Below are positions 45,968 to 57,204 of a stretch of 64,000 nucleotides of DNA, piece by piece. The position numbers and the translations under genes are program-made. The DNA is from Steromphala cineraria (lineage: Eukaryota; Mollusca; Gastropoda; Trochida; Trochidae): the NCBI GenBank assembly GCA_916613615.1, contig OU744721.1, positions 85,007,060 through 85,071,059 of the forward strand. Reading direction: 5' to 3'. Under the pieces are notes generated by a model, which was not told where the DNA came from, searched no databases, and was given only the letters and a program-made list of their open reading frames with translations. Numbering within the stretch: the first letter of the stretch is position 1; every line of letters starts with the position of its first letter.

Positions 45968-48900
45968 GCAAAGCCAATACAGTTGTATGTCCATGTTTAT
46001 TGGAATAATATGTTTAACAATATGTTTATTTCTTTCCCTTAAAGTTTCGGTGAGATCACTGACGATGAGAAATGTTATTGTTTTGTTTATAACCGTTTGC
46101 AATCACCTTTATTTGCCGACTATTGTCATTACATAAAGGTCTTTATGACACATAGTGTAATAACATGGTTGATTTATTAAACAGCAATATCTTCAACGGG
46201 AGAGTAATAAAGCTAAATATACCTACGGCACGTGACCGGTTTTGACCAATGGTAAGCCGACATTGCTGTGCAAGTTGAGATAAATAATGATGTGCTAAGC
46301 TTCGCAAATTAAATAACATATCACTTTACATGACAATGGTTAATACTCAATAATCTCTTCTTCGATTTAATATATAATATGTTATTGTCTCAGGACAACA
46401 TACTGAAGTCACATATGCTCAGACAGATTGTGAGGTATAATCCCATAGAAATGCCGTATTTGGGACTGTCATTCGTCATACAAGGATACCATAGACATTT
46501 AATAATCTTAACATTAGTGAAAATCTGTTGAACGTATCTGTTTCTTGCCGCAAGTCAGTTTGAAATAATGTTTGTCTGGTGATTTTTGTTACAAAAAACA
46601 TGCACTAAATATTAGTATTCAATAGACACCAAGTCCGTAGCTTTCCTCCAGTTGATTATTTTTCTATTTTTTATTTTTAGTGAAACACAGTTACAGAATT
46701 CGTTCTCACTGGCCTGTGCGAATGTCCGGTTTCAAATTAGTAGAAACATATAACAGAAATATGCTCACCGTTTTATAGCTTCTTTTCAAATGTAGGATGT
46801 ACTGTTTACAGTCATAATTATAAACATATTGCTTTATTTTTGATTGCCATTGTAGAAAATCCTTTTAACTGGACATGTTTACCAAGTAGATGACATTTAA
46901 TGCATGGTTACTAGCTCTATTATTTGTAAATTGTGAATCATCTAAAAAGTTTGAATTCCTCATGACATGACACATACACTACAGTTTCCTTTCAGCACAC
47001 TACAGATTATTTCAAACACATCAGGCAATTGAAATAAAAATATGCACTCTGTTTGCTGTCAACAAATAATAAAAATTCGTAAAAAAAGCTTGACGTTATC
47101 AAATTATGATTCAACAAAAGCTGGCTTGGGAATAGCATGCTAGGGAGTAACCTTTTATTTTCTCAAATAACACATCGCATTTGGTGCTGGTTATTCGTGC
47201 ATACAGAGTAATATTTATTTAATAACTGAGAGAGGGTTATAAATATTATGCAAAGAGGTTTTCTTCTAGGTCGTATCGGTACATTCTGTCAATGACATTC
47301 CATCATTGCTACACTTTTATCATAAAGCAGTTCTGTTATTGATTTTCATCGTTGCACACGAAATTATTCTTTGAGGTTTTCTCCTGTGGCTACTTTAAAC
47401 CATGTAACAAAACTGTAAAGTCAACATATCATCTCATGGGAAACACAAGGCAGCAGGAATTATGAAGATTTTGCTTAACTTAGATATCTTGAGACTAAAA
47501 CTACAGGGGGATGAACACATATTTTCCAGAGACCTATATAGTTCAACATTGTTTACTTGTACAGATAGCTTTCAATTTGTTAAACAGGATGTTTAACTGT
47601 GTTTATGCCGGCCTACGTCGGGAGTAAAATGAGAAGTGCGTTTTGTGAAATCATTATAGAGAAACTTTCATTTAATAGATTTGACCTTATTAAATCACAT
47701 GGGTAATATCAACAATAACCAACTGGTGACGGGTAATGACAGATTATCTTTCCTTCGTTATATTAATTGTGCAATTATCTCACTAATTGCGAAATAAATA
47801 TAACTTGTGTCAATGTCTCTGAAGTCCGCTCAGTCACAATGGCCTTGATTATATTGGAAAACAAACTAAAGAAAACTACAACATGTTACCATTTTACTGT
47901 TTAAGTTTTCTTATTAAAAGTGATAATGACATTTTTAATTGCAGGCTCGACGTTGTTTGTTGTAAACAGCCCTGAAACCTTTTTAATTATTCAAACCTGA
48001 TACTGTTTTATTGAGTAAATAGAAATCTGTTTGCCGTGGGGACTGTTTTCATCTTTTTTATTTCCATACAACCTAAGAAATCTAAGAAATATTTAGAATT
48101 TCACCATTTTAGGAACGCTTAATGGATACTTAATGTTCTCTTCTCTCTTAAGGAACCTCTTCTGTCAGTGTTTCATATCAGAACTACACAAAGAGATAAC
48201 ATTGCATAGATATTGAAACCAGTTACGATATAAACAATTGGTATTGACAAATTATTTCTCAAGGATAATTGCTCAACAGCATATTATTCATAACATTAAC
48301 AGCTTGAAAGAACAACAACGATCTCAATTCATCGTAGTTATGTTCTACATAACCAAGTCAAAAGCTTATAGGCGGAAGATCAGTAAAAAAAAACAAGCAA
48401 TACAAAAATCCAAAGGCAATCGCAAAACATTGTATGGTTAAGCATAATATATTCGTAAAGAGAGAATGACATTCACTTCATAAAGTTGATAAAAATCCCA
48501 ACTAATTGATTAGGTTCATTGATCTCATGATGTATCTCACTACCATAAAATTACAGATAATTGGTTTGGTTTACAACATGCTTGGCAAGCAGATTGCATT
48601 ATAACGTTGAGGATGTTAATGTTATCAAAGAAGCTTTGAACTAGAGTAATCCTTCGTGTTGTAAGCTTTTAATGATTATGTACAAAAGCAGTTTGGCATT
48701 TTAGTAGTTTTCATGGTTACTTAAAGTCTCTTTGATTCTTGTAATGTTGCATACAAAGGGTTCATAAATTGTTGTATACTAAGCACAGAGTATCTCATTG
48801 TACAGCAAGATTTCGAAGACTTCGAGAGGAAACTATGCTTCTATGCAACGATAATTCAAGTTCGGAAATAACAGGCAAATGGCCAACGAAGAGGAGGAAT

Positions 48901-49754
48901 GACTTTCACTCAGATAAACGAATATATTCAGTTCATGATTTGATGAATGATATACCATGTATGTATATGCATATCAGTGAATTTTAACACATATTTCTCA
49001 CTTGGTGTATGATGTCATCATGTTCTCTAAATTATCTAACATACAGAATCAGTCCATATATTTGTCACATGTGATCGATAATTCACTTATCAGAATGTTG
49101 ACACTGTAATTATCCACAGCCGTATCTAATCTACATATTAGAATCTCATCACAGTTAGATGAACCGAACTGTGACCCAAACAGTTATATATCTCTAGGTA
49201 CACAATCACAGGATGATTGTCTTGTCATAATTTCCTACTAAAAGAGTAAATATTACAATATGGCAAACCACTTAACTGTTTCACCCTTTAACAAGTAATA
49301 GAAACGACTGTAAAAAAAATTAAAACATAACAAGTCTTGAACATAATGCTTTAAATGTGTCGATTTGTTTGCTTGCAGAATAACGCGCCTTGACAATATT
49401 GATTATATAACAAGCAATATCATGTATATGACGTGAATGCACAAATTACAATTCAGTAAGGTAATACGGGGCTAACTTCACAGACCCTAATACAGGGACA
49501 GTAAACAATGCAACATAGTGAATTATGTCTAAGGCAATGAATAATGAACATTTAGGTATAATTGACTTGCAATTGTTGAATAGACAATTGGAATGATGTA
49601 TCGTTGAAATCAAAATGTCCACTTGTCAGCGCTTCTGACTGAAAAAATATCAATTCCCTATTTGATGTGACGGGAAAAGCAACATCGATTTAAGGCATAT
49701 ACTGTTTTGCTGGATACTAAGGAGGTTAACCTTGAATGTTTGAAAATCAGAGAC
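45968..49754. other. AT-rich DNA, possible old repeat partner
   Basis: No gene is supported. About 47150-47260 is the partner of 44930-45060. About 49090-49250 shares GTTGACACTGTAATT, GTATCTAATCT and ACACAATCA/ATTGTCTTG-type blocks with about 63020-63150. The open frames at 48238-48441 and 48769-48987 have no recognisable domains. Confidence 0.4.
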
Positions 49755-49857
49755 ATGTTATACTTGATCTATAGCGATTAATAGATTTAAATTGATAACA
49801 CACGTACAATGTAAACTTTCAATGCAGAATTAAATCGCTATGAATCAAGTATAACAT
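49755..49857. mobile_element. 103-bp inverted-repeat MITE-like element
   Basis: ATGTTATACTTGAT at the left is mirrored by ATCAAGTATAACAT at the right. The complementarity continues inward as ATAGCGATT...AATCGCTAT with a few mismatches. Confidence 0.7.
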
Positions 49858-49894
49858 TAGAAAGACAAAATTCAATGAGTGCTCAACTTCCTTA

Positions 49895-50000
49895 CACTGA
49901 CATTGGGGACGTTTCGGTAATGAGCCTTAAAACGTTTTCAAGCAAATCAGCATGAGGATCAATACCGAAACGTCGGCACTTTCAAATGAAGAACTTGTTC
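49895..50000 (+). other. Possible Penelope-like terminal fragment
   Basis: GACGTTTCGGT and ACCGAAACGTC are inverted and about 60 bp apart. ATGAGGATC before CCGAAACGTC resembles a degenerate CTGATGAG...CGAAAC hammerhead core, and it is followed by TTTCAAATGAAGAACTTGTTC. Such CCGAAACGTCG...TCAAATAAAGAA strings are common at ends of Penelope-like elements. No reverse transcriptase is present, so the call is weak. Confidence 0.3.
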
Positions 50001-50017
50001 ATACATAGAATTACGTA

Positions 50018-50080
50018 CAGTAGAACCTCGCTTATCCGGACCTTGGATAATCGGAAACCTCGCTATCCAGACGATTTCAT
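50018..50080 (+). mobile_element. Solo pogo/Tigger-like terminus
   Basis: After TA, the sequence CAGTAGAACCTCGCTTATCC, followed by GGATAATCGG and CTCGCTATCC, is very like a Tigger/pogo terminal repeat with its subterminal repeats. No matching opposite end was found downstream, so it is a fragment. Confidence 0.55.
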
Positions 50081-51664
50081 AATGAAACGAATACTTTCTG
50101 AAGTAAATGTACTCACTTATACAGACCTTGTGCTTCAAGATCCGAACGCCAATTTTTCAAACTACGTCTGCATATTTGTACTGAAATCTGATTGCTGATT
50201 AGCATAATCAGTATCAAAACTGTCTTAAAAGGACTCGTCTCGTTAATTGTAAATGCACCAACACTTGTTTGAAGTTTGCACAATCTACTCCAGTTGAGAC
50301 TTGTAACTTTGGGATTGACACGCGAGCTCATATCTTTGCAGTTACAAAATTATATAAATTACAGACAACTACTGAATACTGATATCCTACAGAAGAAGCT
50401 GATCATATCAAAATACATAATCGTTTTGTTTCAAATAAGCGGACAATTGTAATCTCTAACAAAAACGTGTTTTTCTTACACAATCAACTTATATCATACC
50501 ACTCCAACAGCTCAGTAAAACATATATCTGATTTTCAAATACAGTTTTATCTCAATTCTTTTTTTCTCAATTCGCGTTTCTAACAGCAAACCAATGTGAC
50601 CTTGTGTCAAAGATTATGACGTCAGAAGTGCTCATATAAATGACGTCACTCCATTGTTGTCGTATTCGAAGTCCACTATAGTCATCAAGAGGAAGGTGGA
50701 CCAATTAAACTTATTATTAAGTTGAAACTTTAGTCATTCTGGTTAAACACAAGATATTTAGATATGATTTATCACTTTACAATATATCTATCTCAGTCAA
50801 CATCAGAATACTGGTTCTAAAGTTGCCAGTCGAATGTGTCAATGTGCAGTGACACGGCCTCAAAATCAGAGGAATTTTTCTTATGCCAAATAAACAAATG
50901 TCCCCTTACCCATTAGTGGAAGTTCTTCGGCTGTCAAAGGGTAAGCTTCTTCGGGTCGACTCTATTTCCCTTCTGATTAAAGTTCTTTCTGTCTGATACC
51001 CGATTTTTAGAACATTGAAAGGTTATGTCTGTCAAAACATTAACACAGGATATTGTTTTTCATATTGTGTATCAGAATGGATTGAAGGGTTGTATCATAT
51101 TTGGACGCCGGTAAAGTTTATGGAGGTTCTAACATTCAGGGAAAATCGTGTATACAAAGTCTAAAAATCTGTCCAATCCAAGTGAATGCAGATTTCATCG
51201 AGTTTGGAATCGCATTCGCTTTACACCGGGATGATGTTCTTAAAATTCCCAAAAAACCCTTTTAATTACATCAGAGAACCAGTCCTTCCCTGTTCGAATT
51301 CCATTATTCTGTCTTACCTAGAATTCCGTCATCCTCACCAAATTTAGCAGATAACACATACCAAGAATGGGCGAGACTTTAAAAATATAATTGGAAAAAT
51401 GGCTCTGTCTATTGAAAATTTGAGTGTCTGTGTTAATAAATTACTAAGTGTCTATAACCCCCGGCAGTATAGCTGAAATGGATTTGTCCGCTATTACTGA
51501 TGTGATTAAAATGTATGGAAGGGATGCACTTAACATTTGTCGTCAGATAATGAATTATTTTCTCTTTTTTCTTGAATTGAATAAAACTATGTTTAGCAGC
51601 TTAGCATTATCTGACAGCAAAAACGTTCCAACCATTTGAAACAGTACTTATCTAATATAAGTGT
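50081..51664. other. AT-rich non-coding DNA
   Basis: No supported gene. TGACGTCA-type motifs flank a CATATAAATG box at about 50617-50650. Confidence 0.45.
50617..50652 (+). promoter_or_regulatory. Paired CRE-like sites around a TATA-like box
   Basis: TGACGTCAG and TGACGTCAC, matching the CREB/ATF palindrome TGACGTCA, lie on either side of CATATAAATG. No downstream gene is visible within 1 kb, so promoter activity is speculative. Confidence 0.25.
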
Positions 51665-51675
51665 ACTATCGGAAA
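51665..51675. repeat. LINE target-site duplication, left (11 bp)
   Basis: ACTATCGGAAA, repeated exactly at 57194-57204. Confidence 0.9.
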
Positions 51676-52234
51676 CCCCCGTGGGGCTCCCGGGTTAGAA
51701 TAGGGCCTCAGTACTCCATGCTTGTCGTATGAGGCGACTAAAATGGGGCGGTCTGTTTGCCGTGGACTGCGACCTGTGTCGGTGGAGGAAGGGATTCTGG
51801 TGGTTGAGGTTGGTGTATGCCTGCGGGTGTGCCCGCCAACACACCACTTTGACCCTAACTTCAGTTAGACAGGAGGTCAGATGGGCCCAATCTGACCAAT
51901 CGGCTGGTCATGCTAAGCCCTTGGTGTTTTTCTCTTTTCTCAGCTTCAATCATCAATTGTCTTTTCAAAACAATATAAGCAATCAAGCTTATCTATCTAT
52001 TTATTTAGCTCACTCACTCAAAACTTTTTTATTAATTCAACATTCCAATACCCAACACCAAGAAGGCAGTGGCCAATGGGTCAATCCAGTAGAGCATTGG
52101 CAACGCTCATATTGGAGTATGCCAGTGCTGTAGCCCTGGTGTCAGTTTGTTGGAGACCCACAAACACTTGGCATCCCCTTGTTGGACTCCGTGGAGGGTG
52201 GGGAGCAGCACTGGCGAGACACCTAAAAATAACC

Positions 52235-53527
52235 ATGGCATCCCTTAAGAAGCGCAAAACTGAGGCATTATCAACGTCCTCATCTTCGGATGAGGAATCA
52301 AACAAATCATGGCCAAGATTCTTAATGATGGAGGGAGGCAGCAATGGTGGCGAGCCACTTAAGCTTAATCCCTTTGCTATTGAAAAAGGAATCAAAGGAG
52401 TTGCTGGTACAGTTAAAAACATTACCAAACTGCGCACTGGCTCTCTTCTTATTGAGTGTAATACTCACCAACAATCTGCAAATCTTCTCAAACTCAAAAA
52501 TTTTGCTGGGGTGGCTGTTAAAGTCGCCCCTCACCGTTCTCTCAACAGCTGCAAGGGCATTGTTCGTGACAGGGACAGGGTCCTTTCCGACATGTCCGAG
52601 GACGAGCTTGTGGAAGAGCTCAAACCCCAAGGCATCACACATGTGAAGAGATTCACATACAAGGATAAAGAAAAGAACAAGACCTTTCCATCAAACACCT
52701 ATTTGATGGAATTTGGTACTTCAACACTTCCCCCTAACATCAAGGCTGGGTATCTTCTTATCAAGGTGGAACTATACATTCCAAACCCACTTCGGTGCTT
52801 TAAGTGCCAGAAGTTTGGACATGGTTCCCGCTCTTGCCGCGGTAGCACCGTCTGCCAGAAATGTGGCAAGGGGGACCATGATAGTTCCACCTGTGAAGCT
52901 CCTCACATGTGTCCAAACTGCAAAGGGCCCCACATGGCGTCCTCCAAACAATGCCCTACTTTCATCAGAGAAAGTAAAATAATTAAATTCAAATCTGAAA
53001 AAAATATCCCATTTGCGGAGGCCAGGAAACTGTTCTCTGCAAATGAGAAAGCTTCCTACGCTGCAGCTGCAGCTACTCCAAAATCAAAGGCATCAGTTGC
53101 CATCCAGACTGACACCACCTGGCTCAATCAACCAAAGCCAGTCAAATATAAACCTCAACTAGCAAAACCTAACACTATTCAAACTCAAAAATACAACAAC
53201 ATCACCATGACCACTTCTGATAAAAACTCAATATACAACCCTAATATCCCAACAACTCCTTTGGCTCCTAAATCTCCTCCTTCTCCATCAAATGAAAACA
53301 AAAAGAAAAACAAAAACAGGAACTCAAATAAGCACAAAACCACTGACAGGGTCTCAAAGGCTAACAAGAACCCTGTCAGTGTTTCAAACAGGTTCCAGGA
53401 CCTGGACCTGGACGAGAACATGGACGAATCCCCATGTCCTTCCAGGTCAACAAGTCGCTCTCCATCGCGGCACAGAGCATCTTCTGAGGATCCAGGTGGG
53501 CGCAAGCTCTCCAGGCTCCTAGAATAA
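52235..53527 (+). CDS. LINE ORF1, gag-like nucleic-acid-binding protein
   Basis: Intact 430-codon frame. I choose the ATG at 52235 because its context, AACCATGGC, is strong and it opens with a basic MASLKKRKTE. The frame is open for another 53 codons upstream without a good start. Three CCHC zinc knuckles occupy about residues 188-240: CFKCQKFGHGSRSC (C188, C191, H196, C201), CQKCGKGDHDSSTC (C207, C210, H215, C220) and CPNC...H...C (C226, C229, H233, C240). An RRM-like region probably precedes them. The C-terminal third is a low-complexity Lys/Asn/Ser/Pro tail ending RKLSRLLE. The protein would coat the LINE RNA and escort it to the target. Its stop lies 7 nt before the first ATG of ORF2, so ORF2 translation probably relies on reinitiation. 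Confidence 0.9.
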   Translation: MASLKKRKTEALSTSSSSDEESNKSWPRFLMMEGGSNGGEPLKLNPFAIEKGIKGVAGTVKNITKLRTGSLLIECNTHQQSANLLKLKNFAGVAVKVAPHRSLNSCKGIVRDRDRVLSDMSEDELVEELKPQGITHVKRFTYKDKEKNKTFPSNTYLMEFGTSTLPPNIKAGYLLIKVELYIPNPLRCFKCQKFGHGSRSCRGSTVCQKCGKGDHDSSTCEAPHMCPNCKGPHMASSKQCPTFIRESKIIKFKSEKNIPFAEARKLFSANEKASYAAAAATPKSKASVAIQTDTTWLNQPKPVKYKPQLAKPNTIQTQKYNNITMTTSDKNSIYNPNIPTTPLAPKSPPSPSNENKKKNKNRNSNKHKTTDRVSKANKNPVSVSNRFQDLDLDENMDESPCPSRSTSRSPSRHRASSEDPGGRKLSRLLE

Positions 53528-53564
53528 TTTTAAAATGTATATATTTTCCACATTTTTATTAACT

Positions 53565-56500
53565 ATGGCAATATTCCAATGGAATTGTCGTGGTTTTAAA
53601 GCCAATTTTAATGAGCTTTCCTTACTTGCTCAATCATATAATCCTCAGGCAATATGCTTGCAGGAAACCCATTTTAAACAATCGGATAATACCACTTTGC
53701 GTGGCTTTACTTTCTTTAATGCCTTTTCAGCGGAATTAGAAAAGGCCAAGGGTGGTGCATCAGTCCTTGTTCGACAAGGAGTGATTCACAGTCAAATCCC
53801 TCTCAAAACAAAACTCCAAGCTGTAGCTGTACAACTCAGCTTATTTAAAACCATAACACTATGTTCAATATATGTTCCACCATCAGATACCCTTAGATTG
53901 CAAGATCTTGATAATCTATTTCAACAACTCCCTAAGCCATGTGTCATTCTTGGGGACTTTAATAGTCATAACCCCTTGTGGGGAAGTAATTCCACCAATG
54001 ACAAGGGTAAAAAAGTTGAAGATTTTCTTGACAATAATGGTCTCTCATTATTTAATGATGGGACAAATACTTACTTGCATCCTGCTTCAAGAACATATTC
54101 TGCAATTGATTTATCAATTACTGACCCATCTTTGCTTAACGATTTCACTTGGTCAGTCCACGAGGATATGTGTGGTAGTGATCACTTTCCAGTGGTACTG
54201 GAGCCTGCACTGCCTTCACCTGAAGAACACAATCCTCAGTGGAAATTTGCAAAAGCAGACTGGGATACATTTTCATCCCTCTGCAGGGAAAACATAAATT
54301 TCAAATCAATATTAAAATCTGAAGATCCTATTCAAACATTTTCAGATAAATTAATAGAAATTGCTGAGGAAACTATTCCTAAATCAACATCCAATCCTCG
54401 TATTGTTAAACCATGGTTTAATGATACTTGCAGGCAAGATATCAAAGCCCGCAAAAAGGCTGAACGCAAGTTCAATAAACATCCAACTCCAGGTAATCTT
54501 GATGGCTGCTGCAAAGCCCGGGCCAAGGCTCCACGCACAGTCAATCAAGAAAAACGCAAATCTTGGCGAGGCTATGTCTCAAAAATAAATTCCAGAACGC
54601 CTATGAGCAAAGTCTGGAATATGATTAGTAAAATCAAAGGCAAAGGTTCTAAATCAACAATAAAACATCTCAAGGTCAATGGTGACCTCCTTACAGCTAA
54701 AACCGACATTGCCAATAAGTTGGCAGAAACCATTTCCAAAAATTCTTCATCAGCAAATTATGTCCCTCAATTCCAAAAATATCAAAAGGTTTAAGAAAAA
54801 CAAAAACCTAATTTCAAATCTGATAATGGGGAGGACTATAATGAGCACTTCTCCTTGTCAGAACTTAAAACAGCACTTTCCAAGGCTCACGATACAGCTA
54901 CTGGTCCTGACAATATCCATTATCAATTGTTAAAACATCTACCAGAATCTTGCCTTGAGGTTTTGCTTGAGGTATATAATCATATATGGGAAACGGGTGA
55001 CTTTCCATCTTGTTGGCACAATGCCACCATCGTCCCCATTCCTAAACCAGGAAAGGATCACACAGATCCTTCCAACTATCGTCCTATAGCCTTAACTAGT
55101 TGCGTATGTAAAACTATGGAACGGATGATCAATGATCGTCTTGTCTGGTACTTGGAAACCAACAAATTACGTACTGACATTCAATGTGGTTTCCGTAAAC
55201 AAAGAAGTACAACTGATCATCTTGTTCGATTAGAATCTTTCGTAAGAGATGCATTTATTAATAAGCAACATGCTGTGTCAATCTTTTTCGATTTGGAAAA
55301 AGCATACGACACCACATGAAAGCATGGCATCCTCAAAGACTTATTTGAATTCGGCCTGCGGGGTCGAATGCCTCATTTTATCTCAAATTTTTTACATGAT
55401 CGCCAATTCAAGGTCCGTGTGGGTTCCACTCTTTCTGAATTCTTTGATCAAGAAATGGGTGTCCCGCAAGGAAGTATACTATCAGTTACATTATTCAGCA
55501 TTAAAATCAATAGTTTGGCTAAAGTATTAAACGATCACACAGATGGTTCACTTTTTGTGGACGATTTTGGAGTTTCTTGCAGAGGCAAGAATATGCCATC
55601 AATTGAGCGGCAGCTGCAGCTCTGTCTAAATAAAATCCACAAATGGTCTTTGGAAAACGGCTTCAAGTTTACCAAAGCTAAAACATCATGTGTGCATTTT
55701 TGCAATATGCGCAAAATGCACAAAGATCCAGAGCTTTTTCTGGATAAAACTCCAATCAAGGTCGTACCTGAGGCCAAGTTTCTTGGTCTTACTTTTGATA
55801 GTAAATTATCATTCATCCCTCATATCAAAAACCTTAAAGCTAAATGTCTTAAAGCTTTGGACCTTCTAAAGGTCGTATCTAACGCTAAATGGGGTGGAGA
55901 TGAAGAAACTCTTCTTCATCTCTATCGATCTCTCATCCGCTCTAAACTCGATTATGGATCCATAATCTATGGATCTGCCCGCCCCTCTTATATCAAAATG
56001 CTAGATACAATCCACCACCAGGGTCTCAGACTTTGTCTTGGGGCCTTTAGAACTTCACCTGTCGAAAGCCTTTATGTTGAAGCTGATGAGCCATCTCTAG
56101 CAGATCGGCGCATCAAGCTAGCACTCCAATATATAACAAAACTTAAATCAAATCCTTCAAATCCTGCAGGCTTTCAATGAGCTTCGCGATTTCTATTCAG
56201 ATTACAAAGCAATTTACACTGATGGCTCTAAGGATGGCATTACAGTTGCAGCAGCAACTGTTACACCCTCAACAACTTACGCTTCAAGGCTGCATGACGG
56301 CAGCAGTATCTTTACTGCTGAAGCAAAGGCCATCCTGAAGGCCATTCAGCACATCAAAAATTCAACTCCAAATGATTACATTATTTTCTCTGATTCCTTG
56401 TCCTGCTTGCAGGCTATCAAAAACTGTAAAACTGATCACCCCGTGATCAGAGATATTCTAAAACTTCATAATACCTTTCTTCAATGCGACATTGTCTTTT

Positions 56501-57015
56501 GCTGGCTTCCTAGCCACATGGGTATTAGAGGCAACAATAAAGCTGATACAGCCGCGAAGGCAGCTTTAAACTTCAAAACTATTTCACCAACTAAAGTTCC
56601 ATATACAGATTCAAAACCAGCTATTAAATCCTACATTAAACAGCGTTGGAGGTCCCAATGGGACCAGCAACAACATAACAAACTTCATACCATTCAACCT
56701 CATTTAGGTTATAAATCTCTTGCTTCTTTTACCCGGCAGGAAGCTTGTGTCCTTCGACGATGTCGTATTGGACATACTCATTTAACTCATTCTTATCTTT
56801 TAAAGGGGGAAGATCCCCCTATGTGTATACCCTGTCAATGTCCCCTCACTGTTAAACACATATTGTGTGAGTGTTGGGACACAGCCCAAATCAGGGAAAC
56901 ATTTTACCCTAATATTTCCATTTCACAACTTTTTTATCACTTCGGTGAACACCGTATTTTAGATTTTCTTAAGGAAATCGAGCTTTTTGAAAAGTTTTAT
57001 TATATGAAATTTTAA
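53565..57015 (+). pseudogene. LINE ORF2: endonuclease, RT, RNase H (broken)
   Basis: The enzyme that nicks target DNA and copies the element's RNA into it. It could start at 53535 or, better, at 53565 (MAIFQWNCRGFKANF). Endonuclease motifs are QWNCRG, ICLQETH, LGDFNSHNPLWG and GSDHFPV. A TAA at 54792-54794 interrupts the frame after YQKV; the same frame continues as EKQKPNFKSDN. RT motifs are PIPKPGKDHTDPSNYRPIAL, GFRKQRST, FFDLEKAYDTT, then a TGA (55317-55319) where Trp (TGG) is expected, GVPQGSILS and the catalytic FVDD (55554-55565). The RT frame ends at NPSNPA near 56168. One frame over, it resumes at FNELRDFYSDYKAIYTDGSK, the RNase H start, with AEAKAILKAI, FSDSLSCLQA and WLPSHMGIRGNNKAD showing the D-E-D-D residues. 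The usual linker between RT and RNase H is missing, so a deletion plus frameshift lies at about 56165-56178. It is not functional as it stands. Confidence 0.92.
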
Positions 57016-57193
57016 TACTATATATCAGCTTTTAACAACTTTGTGATATTATGCTGATGTTTTTCAGCCTTCGCGCTGTTCCATTTTCTGCTTTTGCAAT
57101 CATTTTCATATTTAGGCAATTTCATTAACTTTCTCGCCGCTAATGGCTGCAATATTGCCCAAGCGGCGCTAAACAATAACTCACTCACTCACT

Positions 57194-57204
57194 ACTATCG
57201 GAAA
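57194..57204. repeat. LINE target-site duplication, right (11 bp)
   Basis: Exact partner of 51665-51675. Confidence 0.9.

Larger units (their letters stand above)
51676..57193 (+). mobile_element. Full-length I/Nimb-like LINE
   Basis: A 5518-bp non-LTR retrotransposon bounded by an 11-bp duplication. It has a 5' UTR (51676-52234; GGTTAGAATAGGGCCTC and CATGCTTGTCGTATGAGGCG), ORF1 with zinc knuckles, and an ORF2 with AP-type endonuclease, reverse transcriptase and RNase H. The 3' UTR ends GCGGCGCTAAACAATAACTC plus CACT repeats. The tail is a TCAC repeat, not poly(A). The domain order EN-RT-RNH with CCHC ORF1 places it in the I superfamily. Nimb is the likeliest clade for a mollusc, but this is not proven. 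It is disabled by two nonsense codons and one deletion in ORF2, yet otherwise well preserved, so it is a young insertion. Confidence 0.92.

Noticed and set aside
51448..51639. 63-codon frame just upstream of the LINE
   Set aside because: Short, no domain, no splice partners, and it lies in AT-rich flank outside the LINE boundary.
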